A stretch of 33,930 nt of DNA from Nitrospirota bacterium (GTDB taxonomy: Bacteria > Nitrospirota > Thermodesulfovibrionia > Thermodesulfovibrionales > JdFR-85), in the NCBI GenBank assembly GCA_015492515.1, contig WGEZ01000084.1, positions 1 through 33,930 on the forward strand. Direction: 5' to 3'. Position 1 is the first letter of the stretch. The number at the start of each line of letters is the position of its first letter. Below the pieces are notes generated by a model. That model did no database searches and had not been told where the DNA came from. It worked only from the letters and a program-made list of their open reading frames with translations. The position numbers and the translations under genes were made by a program. Positions 17,609 to 26,735 of this stretch are shown here, in pieces.

Positions 17609-18015
17609 TAAGGTTCGGTACCTCCAGGTTCGGCCAGATCGAGGTGCCCGAGGAGAGGGTGATCATCTTCCCGCAGGGCCTGCTCGGCTTTCCGGAGCTG
17701 AAACGGTACATCCTGATGGATTACAAGGACACGGACGTGAAGTGGCTCCAGGCGGTCGACGACCCGGACGTGGCCTTCATCGTGATCAACCCCTTCCTCC
17801 TGGACCCGGGCTACAGGCTCGAGGTCTCCGAGGAGGTGAAGGAGTTCATCGGACTCGGTGACGCAGAGGCCCTCGCCGTCCTGGTGATACTGAGGATCGA
17901 TGACGCCAGGCTTAAGGCGAACCTGCAGGGACCGATCGTCATCAACTCAATGAACAGAAGGGGGGTCCAGCTGGTACTCGACGGCGCTGGTGCCCAACAG
18001 CGGTTTCGACTGTAG
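17605..18015 (+). CDS. fliW: Flagellar assembly factor FliW (CsrA antagonist)
   Basis: TSRFGQIEVPEERVIIFPQGLLGFPELKRYILMD...WLQAVDDPDVAFIVINPFLLDPGY; overlaps csrA by ATGA. Confidence 0.96.
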   Translation: MIRFGTSRFGQIEVPEERVIIFPQGLLGFPELKRYILMDYKDTDVKWLQAVDDPDVAFIVINPFLLDPGYRLEVSEEVKEFIGLGDAEALAVLVILRIDDARLKANLQGPIVINSMNRRGVQLVLDGAGAQQRFRL

Positions 18016-18030
18016 AGGAAGGGCTCGGTC

Positions 18031-18882
18031 ATGCTCACGATAGTCGGCATAATCGTCGTTTTAGTCGCGGTGGTCGGTGGTTACCTGATGGAGGACGGAA
18101 ACCTCCATGTGCTGTTCCAGCCGGCCGAGGTGGTGATCATATTCGGTGCAGCCACCGGCTCCATAATTATCGCCTCCCCTCCGAAGGCGATCAGGATGAT
18201 ACTGAAGAGCATCGGGAAGATCTTCTCCTCCGGCGGCAGGGGGAAGGCGGGTTATCTCGATCTGTTGGTGCTCCTGTACCAGATATTTTCGAAGATCAGG
18301 AAGGAGGGGCTCATCTCCATAGAGGCCGAGATAGAGAACCCGGAGAGGAGCCCCCTCTTCACGAAGTACAGATCCGTCCTCTCCGATCACCATACACTGA
18401 GCTTCCTCTGCGACAACCTCAAGGTGATCATCTCGACGAACGTCCCGCCCCATGAGCTGGACAGCCTTATGGAGACGGAGATAGAGACCCATCACCACGA
18501 GGCGCTCGTGCCGTATCACAAGATCTCCATGGTCGCCGACGCCCTTCCGGGCCTCGGTATAGTGGCCGCGGTCCTCGGGGTGGTGCTCACCATGGGCAAG
18601 ATGTCAGAGCCTCCGGAGGTCCTGGGTCACAGCATAGGGGCGGCCCTTGTGGGTACGTTCATGGGTGTCCTGATGTGTTACGGCTTTGTGGGCCCCATCG
18701 CAAAAAACCTTGAGTCAAAGATAAAGGATGACGGCGTGGCGCCTCAGATCGTGCGGGTGGCCCTCGTCTCCTTCGTCGGCGGTGCGGCCCCGCAGATGGC
18801 GGTGGAGTTCGGAAGGAGGGCCATCCCCACCTCGGACAGGCCGAGCTTCAACGAACTTGAAGAAAGGATCAGGAAGAGATGA
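18031..18882 (+). CDS. motA: Flagellar motor stator protein MotA
   Basis: MLTIVGIIVVLVAVVGGYLMEDGNLHVLFQPAEVVIIFGAATGSIIIASPP...ALPGLGIVAAVLGVVLTMGKM...IGAALVGTFMGVLMCYGFVGPIA. Confidence 0.96.
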   Translation: MLTIVGIIVVLVAVVGGYLMEDGNLHVLFQPAEVVIIFGAATGSIIIASPPKAIRMILKSIGKIFSSGGRGKAGYLDLLVLLYQIFSKIRKEGLISIEAEIENPERSPLFTKYRSVLSDHHTLSFLCDNLKVIISTNVPPHELDSLMETEIETHHHEALVPYHKISMVADALPGLGIVAAVLGVVLTMGKMSEPPEVLGHSIGAALVGTFMGVLMCYGFVGPIAKNLESKIKDDGVAPQIVRVALVSFVGGAAPQMAVEFGRRAIPTSDRPSFNELEERIRKR

Positions 18883-19700
18883 AGGATGCAAAGGTGGTCA
18901 TAAGGAAGGTGAAGAAGGCAGCCGACGAGGGACATCACGGAGGGAGCTGGAAGGTGGCCTACGCGGACTTCGTCACCGCCATGATGGCCTTCTTCCTCCT
19001 GCTCTGGCTGCTGACCATGGTCTCCGAGGAGAAGCGGATAAGGCTTGCCGCCTACTTCAAGTATTTCAGCCTCTTCGAGGAGGCCGGCAGGTCCTTCATG
19101 AGCCAGTCCAGTGAGGTCTTCAACGAGGGTGGAGAGTCCTATGACAAGGTCTTCTCCCCCCACTATTACCAGTTCGGCGGCACCTCCGGCGCCACGCGCG
19201 ACACCTTCGAGGAGGCGATCAAACGGGCCGTCGAGACCATGCTCGGTGACGTGAAGGACCAGATACTGGTGAAGGTCGTCGACGACGGGGTGAAGATAGA
19301 GATCGTGGACAAGGACGGCTCCTACATCTTCCCCAGGGGGAGCACCGAGCTCACCCCGAAGGCGAAGAAGATACTCCGCGTCCTGGGTGACAAGATCGGG
19401 GAGATCGACAACAGGATCATCATCGAGGGGCATACGGATTCATACTCCTTCTCGTCCAGGAGCAACTACACCAACTGGGAGCTCTCCGCCGACAGGGCGA
19501 ACGCCACAAGGAGGTATCTTGAATCGATCGGGATCGATCCGTCGAGGATTACCAGGGTCGTCGGTTATGCCGACAGGGATCTGCTCATCAAGGACGATCC
19601 CTGGGACCCGAGGAACAGGAGGATCGATCTGGTGATCCTCTTCGAGAAGGACGACGGAGAGGAGCGTAAGAGGATCTACACCCGGCCCGGAGCCGGCTGA
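18879..19700 (+). CDS. motB: Flagellar motor stator protein MotB (proton-type plug/TM sequence)
   Basis: GGSWKVAYADFVTAMMAFFLLLWLL with conserved Asp; OmpA-like domain IIIEGHTDSYSFSSRSNYTNWELSADRANATRRYL. Confidence 0.95.
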   Translation: MKDAKVVIRKVKKAADEGHHGGSWKVAYADFVTAMMAFFLLLWLLTMVSEEKRIRLAAYFKYFSLFEEAGRSFMSQSSEVFNEGGESYDKVFSPHYYQFGGTSGATRDTFEEAIKRAVETMLGDVKDQILVKVVDDGVKIEIVDKDGSYIFPRGSTELTPKAKKILRVLGDKIGEIDNRIIIEGHTDSYSFSSRSNYTNWELSADRANATRRYLESIGIDPSRITRVVGYADRDLLIKDDPWDPRNRRIDLVILFEKDDGEERKRIYTRPGAG

Positions 19701-19713
19701 GCCCGCCCGCCAC

Positions 19714-19743
19714 TTTACCTGCAGAAATACAAGATGCTAAAAT
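19714..19743 (+). promoter_or_regulatory. Possible sigma-70 promoter upstream of the IMP cyclohydrolase gene
   Basis: TTTACC-N18-TAAAAT in the motB/purH intergenic region. Confidence 0.35.
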
Positions 19744-19914
19744 CAATCTGCCGGCCGTGACACCCAGCCCGTGCAAAGCGGTCCCGGACGGGAACACGAA
19801 CGAGGGCCGGCAGGGATCGAGGCCCTCTGAGCCGGCCGGATGGTCCGTCTGCAACACGTCAGGGACCTCGCCTCTGGAAGCGAGGCTATCTCACCTCGAA
19901 AGGGAGGGCTCGAT

Positions 19915-20523
19915 ATGTCAAGGGTAAGAAGGGCCATAGTCAGCGTCTCAGACAAGACAGCCATCGAGGGCTTCGTGAGGGCGCTTCACGATCTCGGCGT
20001 CGAGGTCCTGTCCACCGGTGGAACCGCGGCCAGGCTGAGGGAGGCGGGCGTGCCCGTCATCGAGGTCTCTGCTTATACCGGGTTTCCCGAGATGCTGGAC
20101 GGCCGGGTCAAAACGCTCCATCCGAAGATACACGCCGGGCTGCTGGCCAGGAGGGACGACGAGAGGCATATGGAAGAGTTGAGGGCCAACGGCATAGAGC
20201 CCATAGATATGGTGGTGGTGAACCTCTACCCCTTCGAGAAGGTCGTCGCCAGCCCTGAGACCAGGTTCCATGAGGCGATGGAGAATATAGACATCGGAGG
20301 GCCGACACTGATCAGGGCCGCTGCCAAGAACTTCGAATACGTCGCCGTGGTGGTCGATCCCTCTGATTACGACTCCGTGAGGGACGAGCTGATAAGGCTC
20401 GGCGGAGAGTTGAGCTACAGGACGCGGGTCAGGCTGGCCTGGAAGGTCTTCAACCATACCTTCCACTACGACAGGGCCATCGCCGAGTACCTGTCGAAGA
20501 CCCTGGAGGCCGCTGCGGAATGA
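19915..20523 (+). CDS. purH: Stand-alone IMP cyclohydrolase (N-terminal PurH domain only)
   Basis: RRAIVSVSDKTAIEGFVRALHDLGVEVLSTGGTAARLREAGVPVIEVSAYTGFPEMLDGRVKTLHPKIHAGLLARR...IDMVVVNLYPFEKVV...ENIDIGGPTLIRAAAKNFEYVAVVVDPSDY. Stop after ~203 aa; no AICARFT domain in any frame downstream. Confidence 0.92.
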   Translation: MSRVRRAIVSVSDKTAIEGFVRALHDLGVEVLSTGGTAARLREAGVPVIEVSAYTGFPEMLDGRVKTLHPKIHAGLLARRDDERHMEELRANGIEPIDMVVVNLYPFEKVVASPETRFHEAMENIDIGGPTLIRAAAKNFEYVAVVVDPSDYDSVRDELIRLGGELSYRTRVRLAWKVFNHTFHYDRAIAEYLSKTLEAAAE

Positions 20524-20638
20524 CCGGTACGGAAGGCTCCACAGGGGTGAACACCCGTTACAGCGACCCCCGGGTCTCCTGTCGCCCCTTGAGGGTGGTC
20601 CAGGCTGCAACCCCCTCCGGAGGCGGGGGCCACCGGGT

Positions 20639-21910
20639 ATGAAGGTCCTCGTCATAGGAGGCGGAGGCAGGGAGCATGCGATCGTCTGGAAGCTTGCCCA
20701 GAGCCCGCGTGTGGACAGGATCTACTGCAGCCCGGGCAACGCGGGTATCGCTGAACTCGCCGAATGCATTGATATAGACCCATCGGACCATGAGTCCCTC
20801 AAGGACTTCGTCCGGTACGAGTGGATAGACCTCACCATCGTGGGACCCGAGCTCCCCCTCTCCAGGGGGATCGTCGACGCCTTCGAGCGGGAAGGCAGAA
20901 GATGCATGGGGCCGTCGAAGAGCGCTGCCAGGCTGGAGTCAAGCAAGGTCTTCGCAAAGGAGTTCATGAAGCGGCACGGCATCCCCACCGCCGAGTACAG
21001 GGCCTTCACCTCCTATCTCCATGCAGAGGAGTATGTGAGGATGAAGGGGGCGCCGATCGTGATAAAGGCCGACGGGCTCGCCGCGGGCAAGGGTGTGATC
21101 GTGGCCGGGACGACCGACGAGGCGATCTCCGCCCTGAGGCTGATCATGAAGGAGAAGGCCTTCGGCGCAGCGGGAGAGAGGGTGGTGGTGGAGGAGTGCC
21201 TCGATGGGGAGGAGGCCTCATACCTCGTCTTCTCCGACGGAGAGACCGTCCTCCCGATGGTGAGTTCCCAGGATCACAAGAGGGTGTACGACGATGATCA
21301 GGGCCCGAACACGGGCGGGATGGGCGCTTACAGCCCTGCGCCGGTGATATCCCCTGAGGTTGAGCAGAAGATCCTCGACAGGATCATCAAACCCACCGTA
21401 AAGGGGCTGAAGAGGGAGGGGGTGAAGTACAGGGGCGTCCTCTACGCAGGGCTGATGATAAAGGACGGCGAGCCCTACGTGCTCGAGTTCAACTGCCGCT
21501 TCGGTGACCCGGAGGCCCAGCCCATACTGTCGAGGCTCAAGTCGGATCTCCTGGAGATCTCCCTCGCTGTCACGGACGAGAGGTTGTCGAGGCTCTCCCT
21601 TGAGTGGAGGCCCGAGGCGGCCGTATGCGTCGTCGCCGCATCCAAGGGGTATCCGGGCAGGTACGAGAAAGGGAAGACGATCACCGGCCTGGATAAGCTG
21701 AAGGGGTTGCCCGATGTGATCGTCTTTCATGCAGGTACGGCGTACAACGACGACAGCATAGTGACGGCGGGCGGCCGGGTGCTCGGGGTGACGGCCCTCG
21801 GAAAGGATATCAGGGATGCGAGGCAGAGGGCGTACAGGGCGATCCGTGAGGTCCACTTCGAGGGGATGCATTACAGGAAGGACATAGCCAGCAGGGCGGT
21901 GAAGGGCTGA
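20639..21910 (+). CDS. purD: Phosphoribosylamine-glycine ligase
   Basis: MKVLVIGGGGREHAIVWKLAQSP...VIKADGLAAGKGVIVA...GEEASYLVFSDGETVLPM..SQDHKRVYDDDQGPNTGGMGAYSPAPV...EFNCRFGDPEAQPIL. Confidence 0.97.
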   Translation: MKVLVIGGGGREHAIVWKLAQSPRVDRIYCSPGNAGIAELAECIDIDPSDHESLKDFVRYEWIDLTIVGPELPLSRGIVDAFEREGRRCMGPSKSAARLESSKVFAKEFMKRHGIPTAEYRAFTSYLHAEEYVRMKGAPIVIKADGLAAGKGVIVAGTTDEAISALRLIMKEKAFGAAGERVVVEECLDGEEASYLVFSDGETVLPMVSSQDHKRVYDDDQGPNTGGMGAYSPAPVISPEVEQKILDRIIKPTVKGLKREGVKYRGVLYAGLMIKDGEPYVLEFNCRFGDPEAQPILSRLKSDLLEISLAVTDERLSRLSLEWRPEAAVCVVAASKGYPGRYEKGKTITGLDKLKGLPDVIVFHAGTAYNDDSIVTAGGRVLGVTALGKDIRDARQRAYRAIREVHFEGMHYRKDIASRAVKG

Positions 21911-21947
21911 GAGGCGGGGCCTCCACACCTGAAGGAGCCCTGAGAGA

Positions 21948-22583
21948 TCATGAGGTGCTCTGTTTCCGAACCGCCCGCTCCAGGTGAGGCCTGATCTCGT
22001 TGAAGACGACCTCGATCGGCCTGGAGGCGTCCACCACCTTCACCCTCTCCGGTTCCTCCCCGGCGATCCTGAGATAGCCCCTCCTCACCCTCTCGTGGAA
22101 GGCCATATCCTCCTGCTCGAACCTGTCCCGTTTTTCCGTGAGGCTGTTCCGTCTGAGGCCCTCGCGTACATCGAGGTCGAGGAGGATGGTGAGGTCCGGC
22201 CGGAGACCCATCCTCGATATCCCGTCTATATACCTCAGTACATCGAGGTCGATCCCCCTGCCGTAGCCCTGATAGGATATGGTGGAGTCGCTGAAACGGT
22301 CGCACACCACCACCTCTCCCCTCCGGAGCGCGGGCGCTATGACCCGGTGTACATGCTCCGACCTGTCGGCGAAATAGAGCAGCAGCTCCGTGAGGGGGTG
22401 CATCCCCTTGAGATGCGGATCGAGGAGGACCCTCCTCAGCTCCCTGCCCGCCTCGGTGTCGCCAGGCTCGTGGGTGAGGACGACGCTGAAACCCCTCTGC
22501 CTCAGATACTCCGAGGCCATCCTGGAGAGGGTGGACTTGCCCGAGCCCTCGATACCCTCAAAGGTTATGAAGACGCCTTTCAT
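21948..22583 (-). CDS. tmk: Thymidylate kinase
   Basis: GVFITFEGIEGSGKSTLSRMASEYLRQRGFSVVLTHEPG...VVCDRFSDSTISYQGYGRGID. Confidence 0.95.
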   Translation of the reverse strand: MKGVFITFEGIEGSGKSTLSRMASEYLRQRGFSVVLTHEPGDTEAGRELRRVLLDPHLKGMHPLTELLLYFADRSEHVHRVIAPALRRGEVVVCDRFSDSTISYQGYGRGIDLDVLRYIDGISRMGLRPDLTILLDLDVREGLRRNSLTEKRDRFEQEDMAFHERVRRGYLRIAGEEPERVKVVDASRPIEVVFNEIRPHLERAVRKQSTS

Positions 22584-23596
22584 CCTCTTACTGCCTCTGC
22601 AAGGGACTTCAGAAGGGCGAAGGCCCTCCGGGCCTCCTCCTCGCCCATGCCCCCCGCACCGCAGGAGGGGGTGAGGAGGGAGCGCGCCCTCAGCGTCTCT
22701 TCCGGAATCCGTGCCGAGAGGCCCTTTATCTCGGAGAGGAGCCTGTCCTTCAGCCCCTGGAGGTCCTCCCCGGCTATGGCACCAGTGGTGGGCACGATCC
22801 CCCAGGCGAGGTGACCGCCCCGTTGAAGGAACCCTGCCAGCTCATCAGCATAGATTCCGAGGGTGTCGAAGTACTCATAGGCGTCGAAGTTCAGTATGTC
22901 CACTCCGGTCCGGATCAGCATGCCCCAGTCGGCCCTGCCGCAGCAGTGAACCCCTGCCACGCCCCCCTCTGCCTTTATCGCCGATGCGGTCTCCCTGATG
23001 AGCCTCTCCACCTCGTCCGGTTCGACCCCGAGGTAGCTGCTGCTGCCTATAGCGGTCAGTATGGGCTCGTCGATGAATATCACCACCCTTTCGGCGAGCT
23101 CGGAGAGCCTCTCCACCTGCCACCGGGCCTTCTGCTGAAGGAGGAGGAGGGCCACCTCCCTCAGCTCTTCGTCGAAGTATATGTGTCTGCCCCTGTCGTC
23201 CTTCAGACCGAGGGTGAAGGTGAGCGGCCCCGTTATCTGCCCTTTGAGGGCCCTGTACCGTCTTCCCCTCAGTGCATCGACGAAGGCGTGGAAGCCGCTT
23301 GAGAACTCGGGGGAGATGGGGAAGGGGGCACCCCTGGAGACCTGTTCGTAGAACCTGTTCAGGGCCTCCTGTCCAGGGCCCTCCACCAGAACCGTCTCCC
23401 TCTCGGGATCGAGCCTGAGCCCCGGGAGACCCTCTGCATACTGAGGGATCATCAGCTCCCTGAAGGAACGGCGCGGCAACTGGGGCCAGAAGGGTATGTC
23501 ACAGTATGAGACCACGAGGTCGACCGCCTCGAGGGGATCGATGAACGGAAGGCTCCCTATGCCGGTCGTCTCAAAGGGCTTGAAAAGGGGATGCAT
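22580..23596 (-). CDS. MetE-like core (folate-independent type) methionine synthase / methylcobamide:homocysteine methyltransferase family
   Basis: TTGIGSLPFIDPLEAVDLV..., LKGQITGPLTFTLG, VVIFIDEPIL, zinc-type GVHCCGRADWG and LLTPSCGAGGM. ~338 aa, so it lacks the MetE N-terminal half. Overlaps tmk by 4 nt. Confidence 0.78.
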   Translation of the reverse strand: MHPLFKPFETTGIGSLPFIDPLEAVDLVVSYCDIPFWPQLPRRSFRELMIPQYAEGLPGLRLDPERETVLVEGPGQEALNRFYEQVSRGAPFPISPEFSSGFHAFVDALRGRRYRALKGQITGPLTFTLGLKDDRGRHIYFDEELREVALLLLQQKARWQVERLSELAERVVIFIDEPILTAIGSSSYLGVEPDEVERLIRETASAIKAEGGVAGVHCCGRADWGMLIRTGVDILNFDAYEYFDTLGIYADELAGFLQRGGHLAWGIVPTTGAIAGEDLQGLKDRLLSEIKGLSARIPEETLRARSLLTPSCGAGGMGEEEARRAFALLKSLAEAVRG

Positions 23597-23805
23597 TTGC
23601 GGTTTATGATACACGATCCGCAGAGGTTGAGACAAGGGTCGTCACCGCTGTGGAGGCCGTATCCCCGAGACATCGCGGGCTGTGAGACTGCACCGGCTGC
23701 TGCTGGAAAGCCCCGATTGACAGCGCCTTACAGGGCATCGATCCGGATGCAGGGATGAAAAGATGCGTCTTCGCCCTGCATATCCGGAGGGGGTGTGAAA
23801 AAAGT

Positions 23806-23834
23806 TTGCATTTTATGTTGGAATACTGTAAAAT
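23806..23834 (+). promoter_or_regulatory. Sigma-70-type promoter of the HU gene
   Basis: TTGCAT-N17-TAAAAT in a locally AT-rich stretch about 40 bp upstream of the HU start. Confidence 0.7.
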
Positions 23835-23870
23835 TATGCAGTAAATACCATAATCTTCAAGGAGGTCTAT

Positions 23871-24155
23871 ATGAACAAGGCAGAGTTGATCGAAAAGGTG
23901 GCGGCGTCGTTGAAGACATCGAAGGCAGAAGCCTCGAAGACGGTGAGCGCGGTCTTCGACACCATCACCAAGACCCTGAAGAAGGGACAGAAGATAACCA
24001 TCGCCGGATTCGGTACGTTCAGCGTCGTGAAACAGAAGGCAAGGAAAGGGAAGAACCCAAGGACGGGCGAGACCATAAAGATACGCGCCAGGAAGGCACC
24101 GAAGTTCAAGGCCGGAAAGGCCCTGAAAGACGCCATCGCGGGCAAGAAGAAGTAA
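23871..24155 (+). CDS. hup: DNA-binding protein HU family
   Basis: MNKAELIEKVAASLKTSKAEASKTVSAVFDTITKTLKKGQKITIAGFGTFSVVKQKARKGKNPRTGETIKIRARKAPKFKAGKALKDAI. Confidence 0.97.
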   Translation: MNKAELIEKVAASLKTSKAEASKTVSAVFDTITKTLKKGQKITIAGFGTFSVVKQKARKGKNPRTGETIKIRARKAPKFKAGKALKDAIAGKKK

Positions 24156-24181
24156 TCATAACGAGCCTCTTCACGATCACC

Positions 24182-24222
24182 TTAGAGAGGGCATGCGTGG
24201 TTCCGCGGCATGCCCTCTCTAA
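24182..24222. terminator. Strong hairpin between HU and convergent cheB, possible bidirectional terminator
   Basis: TTAGAGAGGGCATGC-N11-GCATGCCCTCTCTAA, 15-bp perfect stem; no long U-tract on the plus strand. Confidence 0.65.
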
Positions 24223-24345
24223 TATCGGGAGCGAAGGGATTGTCCGCCTTCGGCGTCTCGATGCAAGGAATCCGGGATCGTTGCGTCCGTCGCCCGCGGC
24301 CCGGTCTTGCCCGGGGCGTCTTCCCCGATGCCCGCGTCATCTGTA

Positions 24346-25389
24346 TCAGGTCCGTACATGCCTGAGGATGATGTCCGGTATCTCCTCGAGAGAGGCGACC
24401 CGGTCCACGGCGTTCATCTCTATCGCCTTCTTCGGCATGCCGAAGACCACGGAGGAGGTCTCGTCCTGGGCTATTGTGAAGGCCCCGGCATTCTTCATCT
24501 CCAGCATCCCCCTTGCACCGTCCTCACCCATCCCGGTCAGGATCACGCCGATGGCGTTCTTCCCCGCATATCTCGCAACGGAACTGAAGAGGACGTCGAC
24601 GGAAGGTCTTACATAGTTCACCCTCGGTCCGCCCCTCACCTCGGTGTAGTACATCGCACCGTTCCGTTTTATCGCCGTGTGCTCGTTGCCCGGCGCTATC
24701 AGCACCGTACCCCGCAGGACCCGGTCACCGCTGCCCGCCTCCTTCACATCCAGCCTCGAAAGGGAGTTCAACCTTTCGGCAAAGGAACGGGTGAACTGGG
24801 GCGGCATGTGCTGGACTATCACGATGCCCGGCGTCGATTCCGGCAGCGCCGTTATTATCTCCGTTATCGCCTGCGTCCCTCCCGTCGAGGCTCCGATGGC
24901 CACTATCTTGTCCGTCGTGGATATCACGGGCTCCGTCCGTGGTCCCGGGGCCGGAGGTCTGCTCCTGAACCGATGTCTCACCTTCGCCTTTGCAGCGATC
25001 CTCACCTTCCTGACGATCTCCTCACCGAGATCGACGATCCCCTTTGAGACGTCGATGCCCGGCTTGGGCACGTAATCGATGGCTCCCAGCTCCAGGGCCC
25101 TCAACGTGGTCTCGCACCCCTTCCGTGTCAGGGCGCTGACCATCACCACAGGGACGGGATCGGTCTTCATCAGCTCTTCCAGAAAGGTGAGGCCGTCCAT
25201 CCTCGGCATCTCCACATCGAGGGTGATCACGTCCGGTCTGAGGCTGCTGATCTTCTTCAGGGCGAACACCGGATCCTGCGCGGTGCCGACGACCTCTATG
25301 TCGTCGGAGTCGTTCAGTATCTCGGTGAGAAGGTGCCTGATGACCGCTGAATCATCTATGATCAGGACCTTTATCCTGTTCTGCACCAT
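24346..25389 (-). CDS. cheB: Chemotaxis-specific protein-glutamate methylesterase CheB
   Basis: Receiver IKVLIIDDSAVIRHLLTEIL..VITLDVEMPRMDGLTFLEELM; catalytic VAIGASTGGTQAITEIITALP..IVIVQHMPPQFTRSFAERLN..GVILTGMGEDGARGM. Confidence 0.97.
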   Translation of the reverse strand: MVQNRIKVLIIDDSAVIRHLLTEILNDSDDIEVVGTAQDPVFALKKISSLRPDVITLDVEMPRMDGLTFLEELMKTDPVPVVMVSALTRKGCETTLRALELGAIDYVPKPGIDVSKGIVDLGEEIVRKVRIAAKAKVRHRFRSRPPAPGPRTEPVISTTDKIVAIGASTGGTQAITEIITALPESTPGIVIVQHMPPQFTRSFAERLNSLSRLDVKEAGSGDRVLRGTVLIAPGNEHTAIKRNGAMYYTEVRGGPRVNYVRPSVDVLFSSVARYAGKNAIGVILTGMGEDGARGMLEMKNAGAFTIAQDETSSVVFGMPKKAIEMNAVDRVASLEEIPDIILRHVRT

Positions 25390-25392
25390 ATC

Positions 25393-25851
25393 CTATTGCA
25401 CCTCCTTCAGTGTTTTTGCAAAGGCATTCCCCGTGGCCGTGTAAAAGACCACCTTGATGCCGAAGTCCTTCCCTGTACACTCCCTGATGACGGGGATGCC
25501 GTACTGCTTCAGGACCTCCTTCGCCACCCTGATGTTCTCCCTCCCCACATCGAGGCTCTGGTTGAACTCCCTGATCACCCTTCCGCCTCCGAAGACCTTG
25601 GCCCTGAGACGGTGGATGTCGGCGCCCGTCCTCAGAAGGGTCTTGATCAATCTGGAGGTTGACTCGGCGCCGCAGAGTTCGGGCACTCTCACGGCGCTGC
25701 CTGCAAGGGGCAGCATGAAGTGGTTCATCCCGCCTATCCTCAACCCCTCGTCCCAGAGGCAGACGGAGACGCAGGAGCCGAGGACCGTCTCGAGTATCGA
25801 CGGCTCCCTTGAGACGACGATGTCACCGATGTTCAGTACGGTCTTCTTCAT
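25393..25851 (-). CDS. cheD: Chemoreceptor glutamine deamidase CheD
   Basis: VLGSCVSVCLWDEGLRIGGMNHFMLP...KVFGGGRVI...GRENIRVAKEVLKQYGIPVI. Confidence 0.96.
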   Translation of the reverse strand: MKKTVLNIGDIVVSREPSILETVLGSCVSVCLWDEGLRIGGMNHFMLPLAGSAVRVPELCGAESTSRLIKTLLRTGADIHRLRAKVFGGGRVIREFNQSLDVGRENIRVAKEVLKQYGIPVIRECTGKDFGIKVVFYTATGNAFAKTLKEVQ

Positions 25852-26717
25852 CTCTTCCTGTACACCGTGATGTAGACCGGTTCGAACTGCTCCCTGCCGA
25901 ACATCGTCTCCGAATGGCCGAGGAAGAGGTATCCCCTCTCCGACAGATGACGATGGAACATGGACAGGACGTGCCTCCTCATCTTTTCGTCGAAGTAGAT
26001 CATCACGTTCCTGCAGAAGATGACGTCGAAGGCCCTCCTGAAGGGGTATCTCTCATCCTTGAGGTTGAGTCTCCTGAACCTTATCATCTCCTTTACGAAG
26101 TCCCTCACCTTGATCCTTCCTGCGTCAGCCCTGACGCCTTTCAGGAAGTACCTGCCCACAACCTCCGGAGGGATCTGCACCGGGATCTGGTCGTACTCGT
26201 AGACCCCGGCCTCGGCTGTCTGCAGCACCTGTGTTGATATATCGGTGGCAAGCACCTTTACGTCCCAGCCTGCCCAGACGCCGCCCTGCTTGATCTTCGC
26301 CCCCTCCCACCTCAGCGCCTCATGGACGGCGATCGCGATGGAGTAGGGTTCCTCACCCGTGGAGCACCCGGCACTCCATATCCTGATGACCTTCTCGGAA
26401 CGCCTCTCCCTCAACAGCTCAGGGACGACGGCATTCTTCAGATACTCGAAATGATAGCCTTCCCGGAAGAACTTCGTCGTGTTCGTCGAGATGCAGTTGA
26501 GCATCTCTATCAGCTCTTCGTTGTCGCCCTTCACCAGGAGGTAATACTCGTGGAAGTTCCTGAGGCCGTGCATCTTGAGCCTCTTGCCTAACCTCGAGAT
26601 GAGAAGGCCTTTCTTCTGCATACCCAGCTTGATCCCGGCGGTCCGGTATATCAGGTCCGTGAAGAGGGTGAAGACCTCGTCACTGATTTCAAGGTCGGGG
26701 CTCTTCAGGACCTTCAT
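25848..26717 (-). CDS. cheR: Chemoreceptor methyltransferase CheR
   Basis: ISTNTTKFFREGYHFEYL...IRIWSAGCSTGEEPYSIAI...FDVIFCRNVMIYFDEKMRRHVLSMFHRHLSERGYLFLGHSE. Confidence 0.97.
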   Translation of the reverse strand: MKVLKSPDLEISDEVFTLFTDLIYRTAGIKLGMQKKGLLISRLGKRLKMHGLRNFHEYYLLVKGDNEELIEMLNCISTNTTKFFREGYHFEYLKNAVVPELLRERRSEKVIRIWSAGCSTGEEPYSIAIAVHEALRWEGAKIKQGGVWAGWDVKVLATDISTQVLQTAEAGVYEYDQIPVQIPPEVVGRYFLKGVRADAGRIKVRDFVKEMIRFRRLNLKDERYPFRRAFDVIFCRNVMIYFDEKMRRHVLSMFHRHLSERGYLFLGHSETMFGREQFEPVYITVYRKR

Positions 26718-26735
26718 CCCCCCTTTGCCTTCTCT

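Noticed and set aside
19915-20523. purH pseudogene
   Set aside because: The IMP cyclohydrolase domain appears complete and motif-intact, ends near the natural domain boundary, and no AICARFT fragments follow in any frame; treated as a functional stand-alone enzyme.
20524-20638. GC-rich hairpin (CCCCCTCCGGAGGCGGGGG) near the purD start as a regulatory switch
   Set aside because: Could sequester the SD, but such complementarity is expected by chance in this GC-rich sequence; no further support.
24307-25047. Plus-strand 246-aa ORF opposite cheB
   Set aside because: Antisense shadow of cheB with no domain signature.
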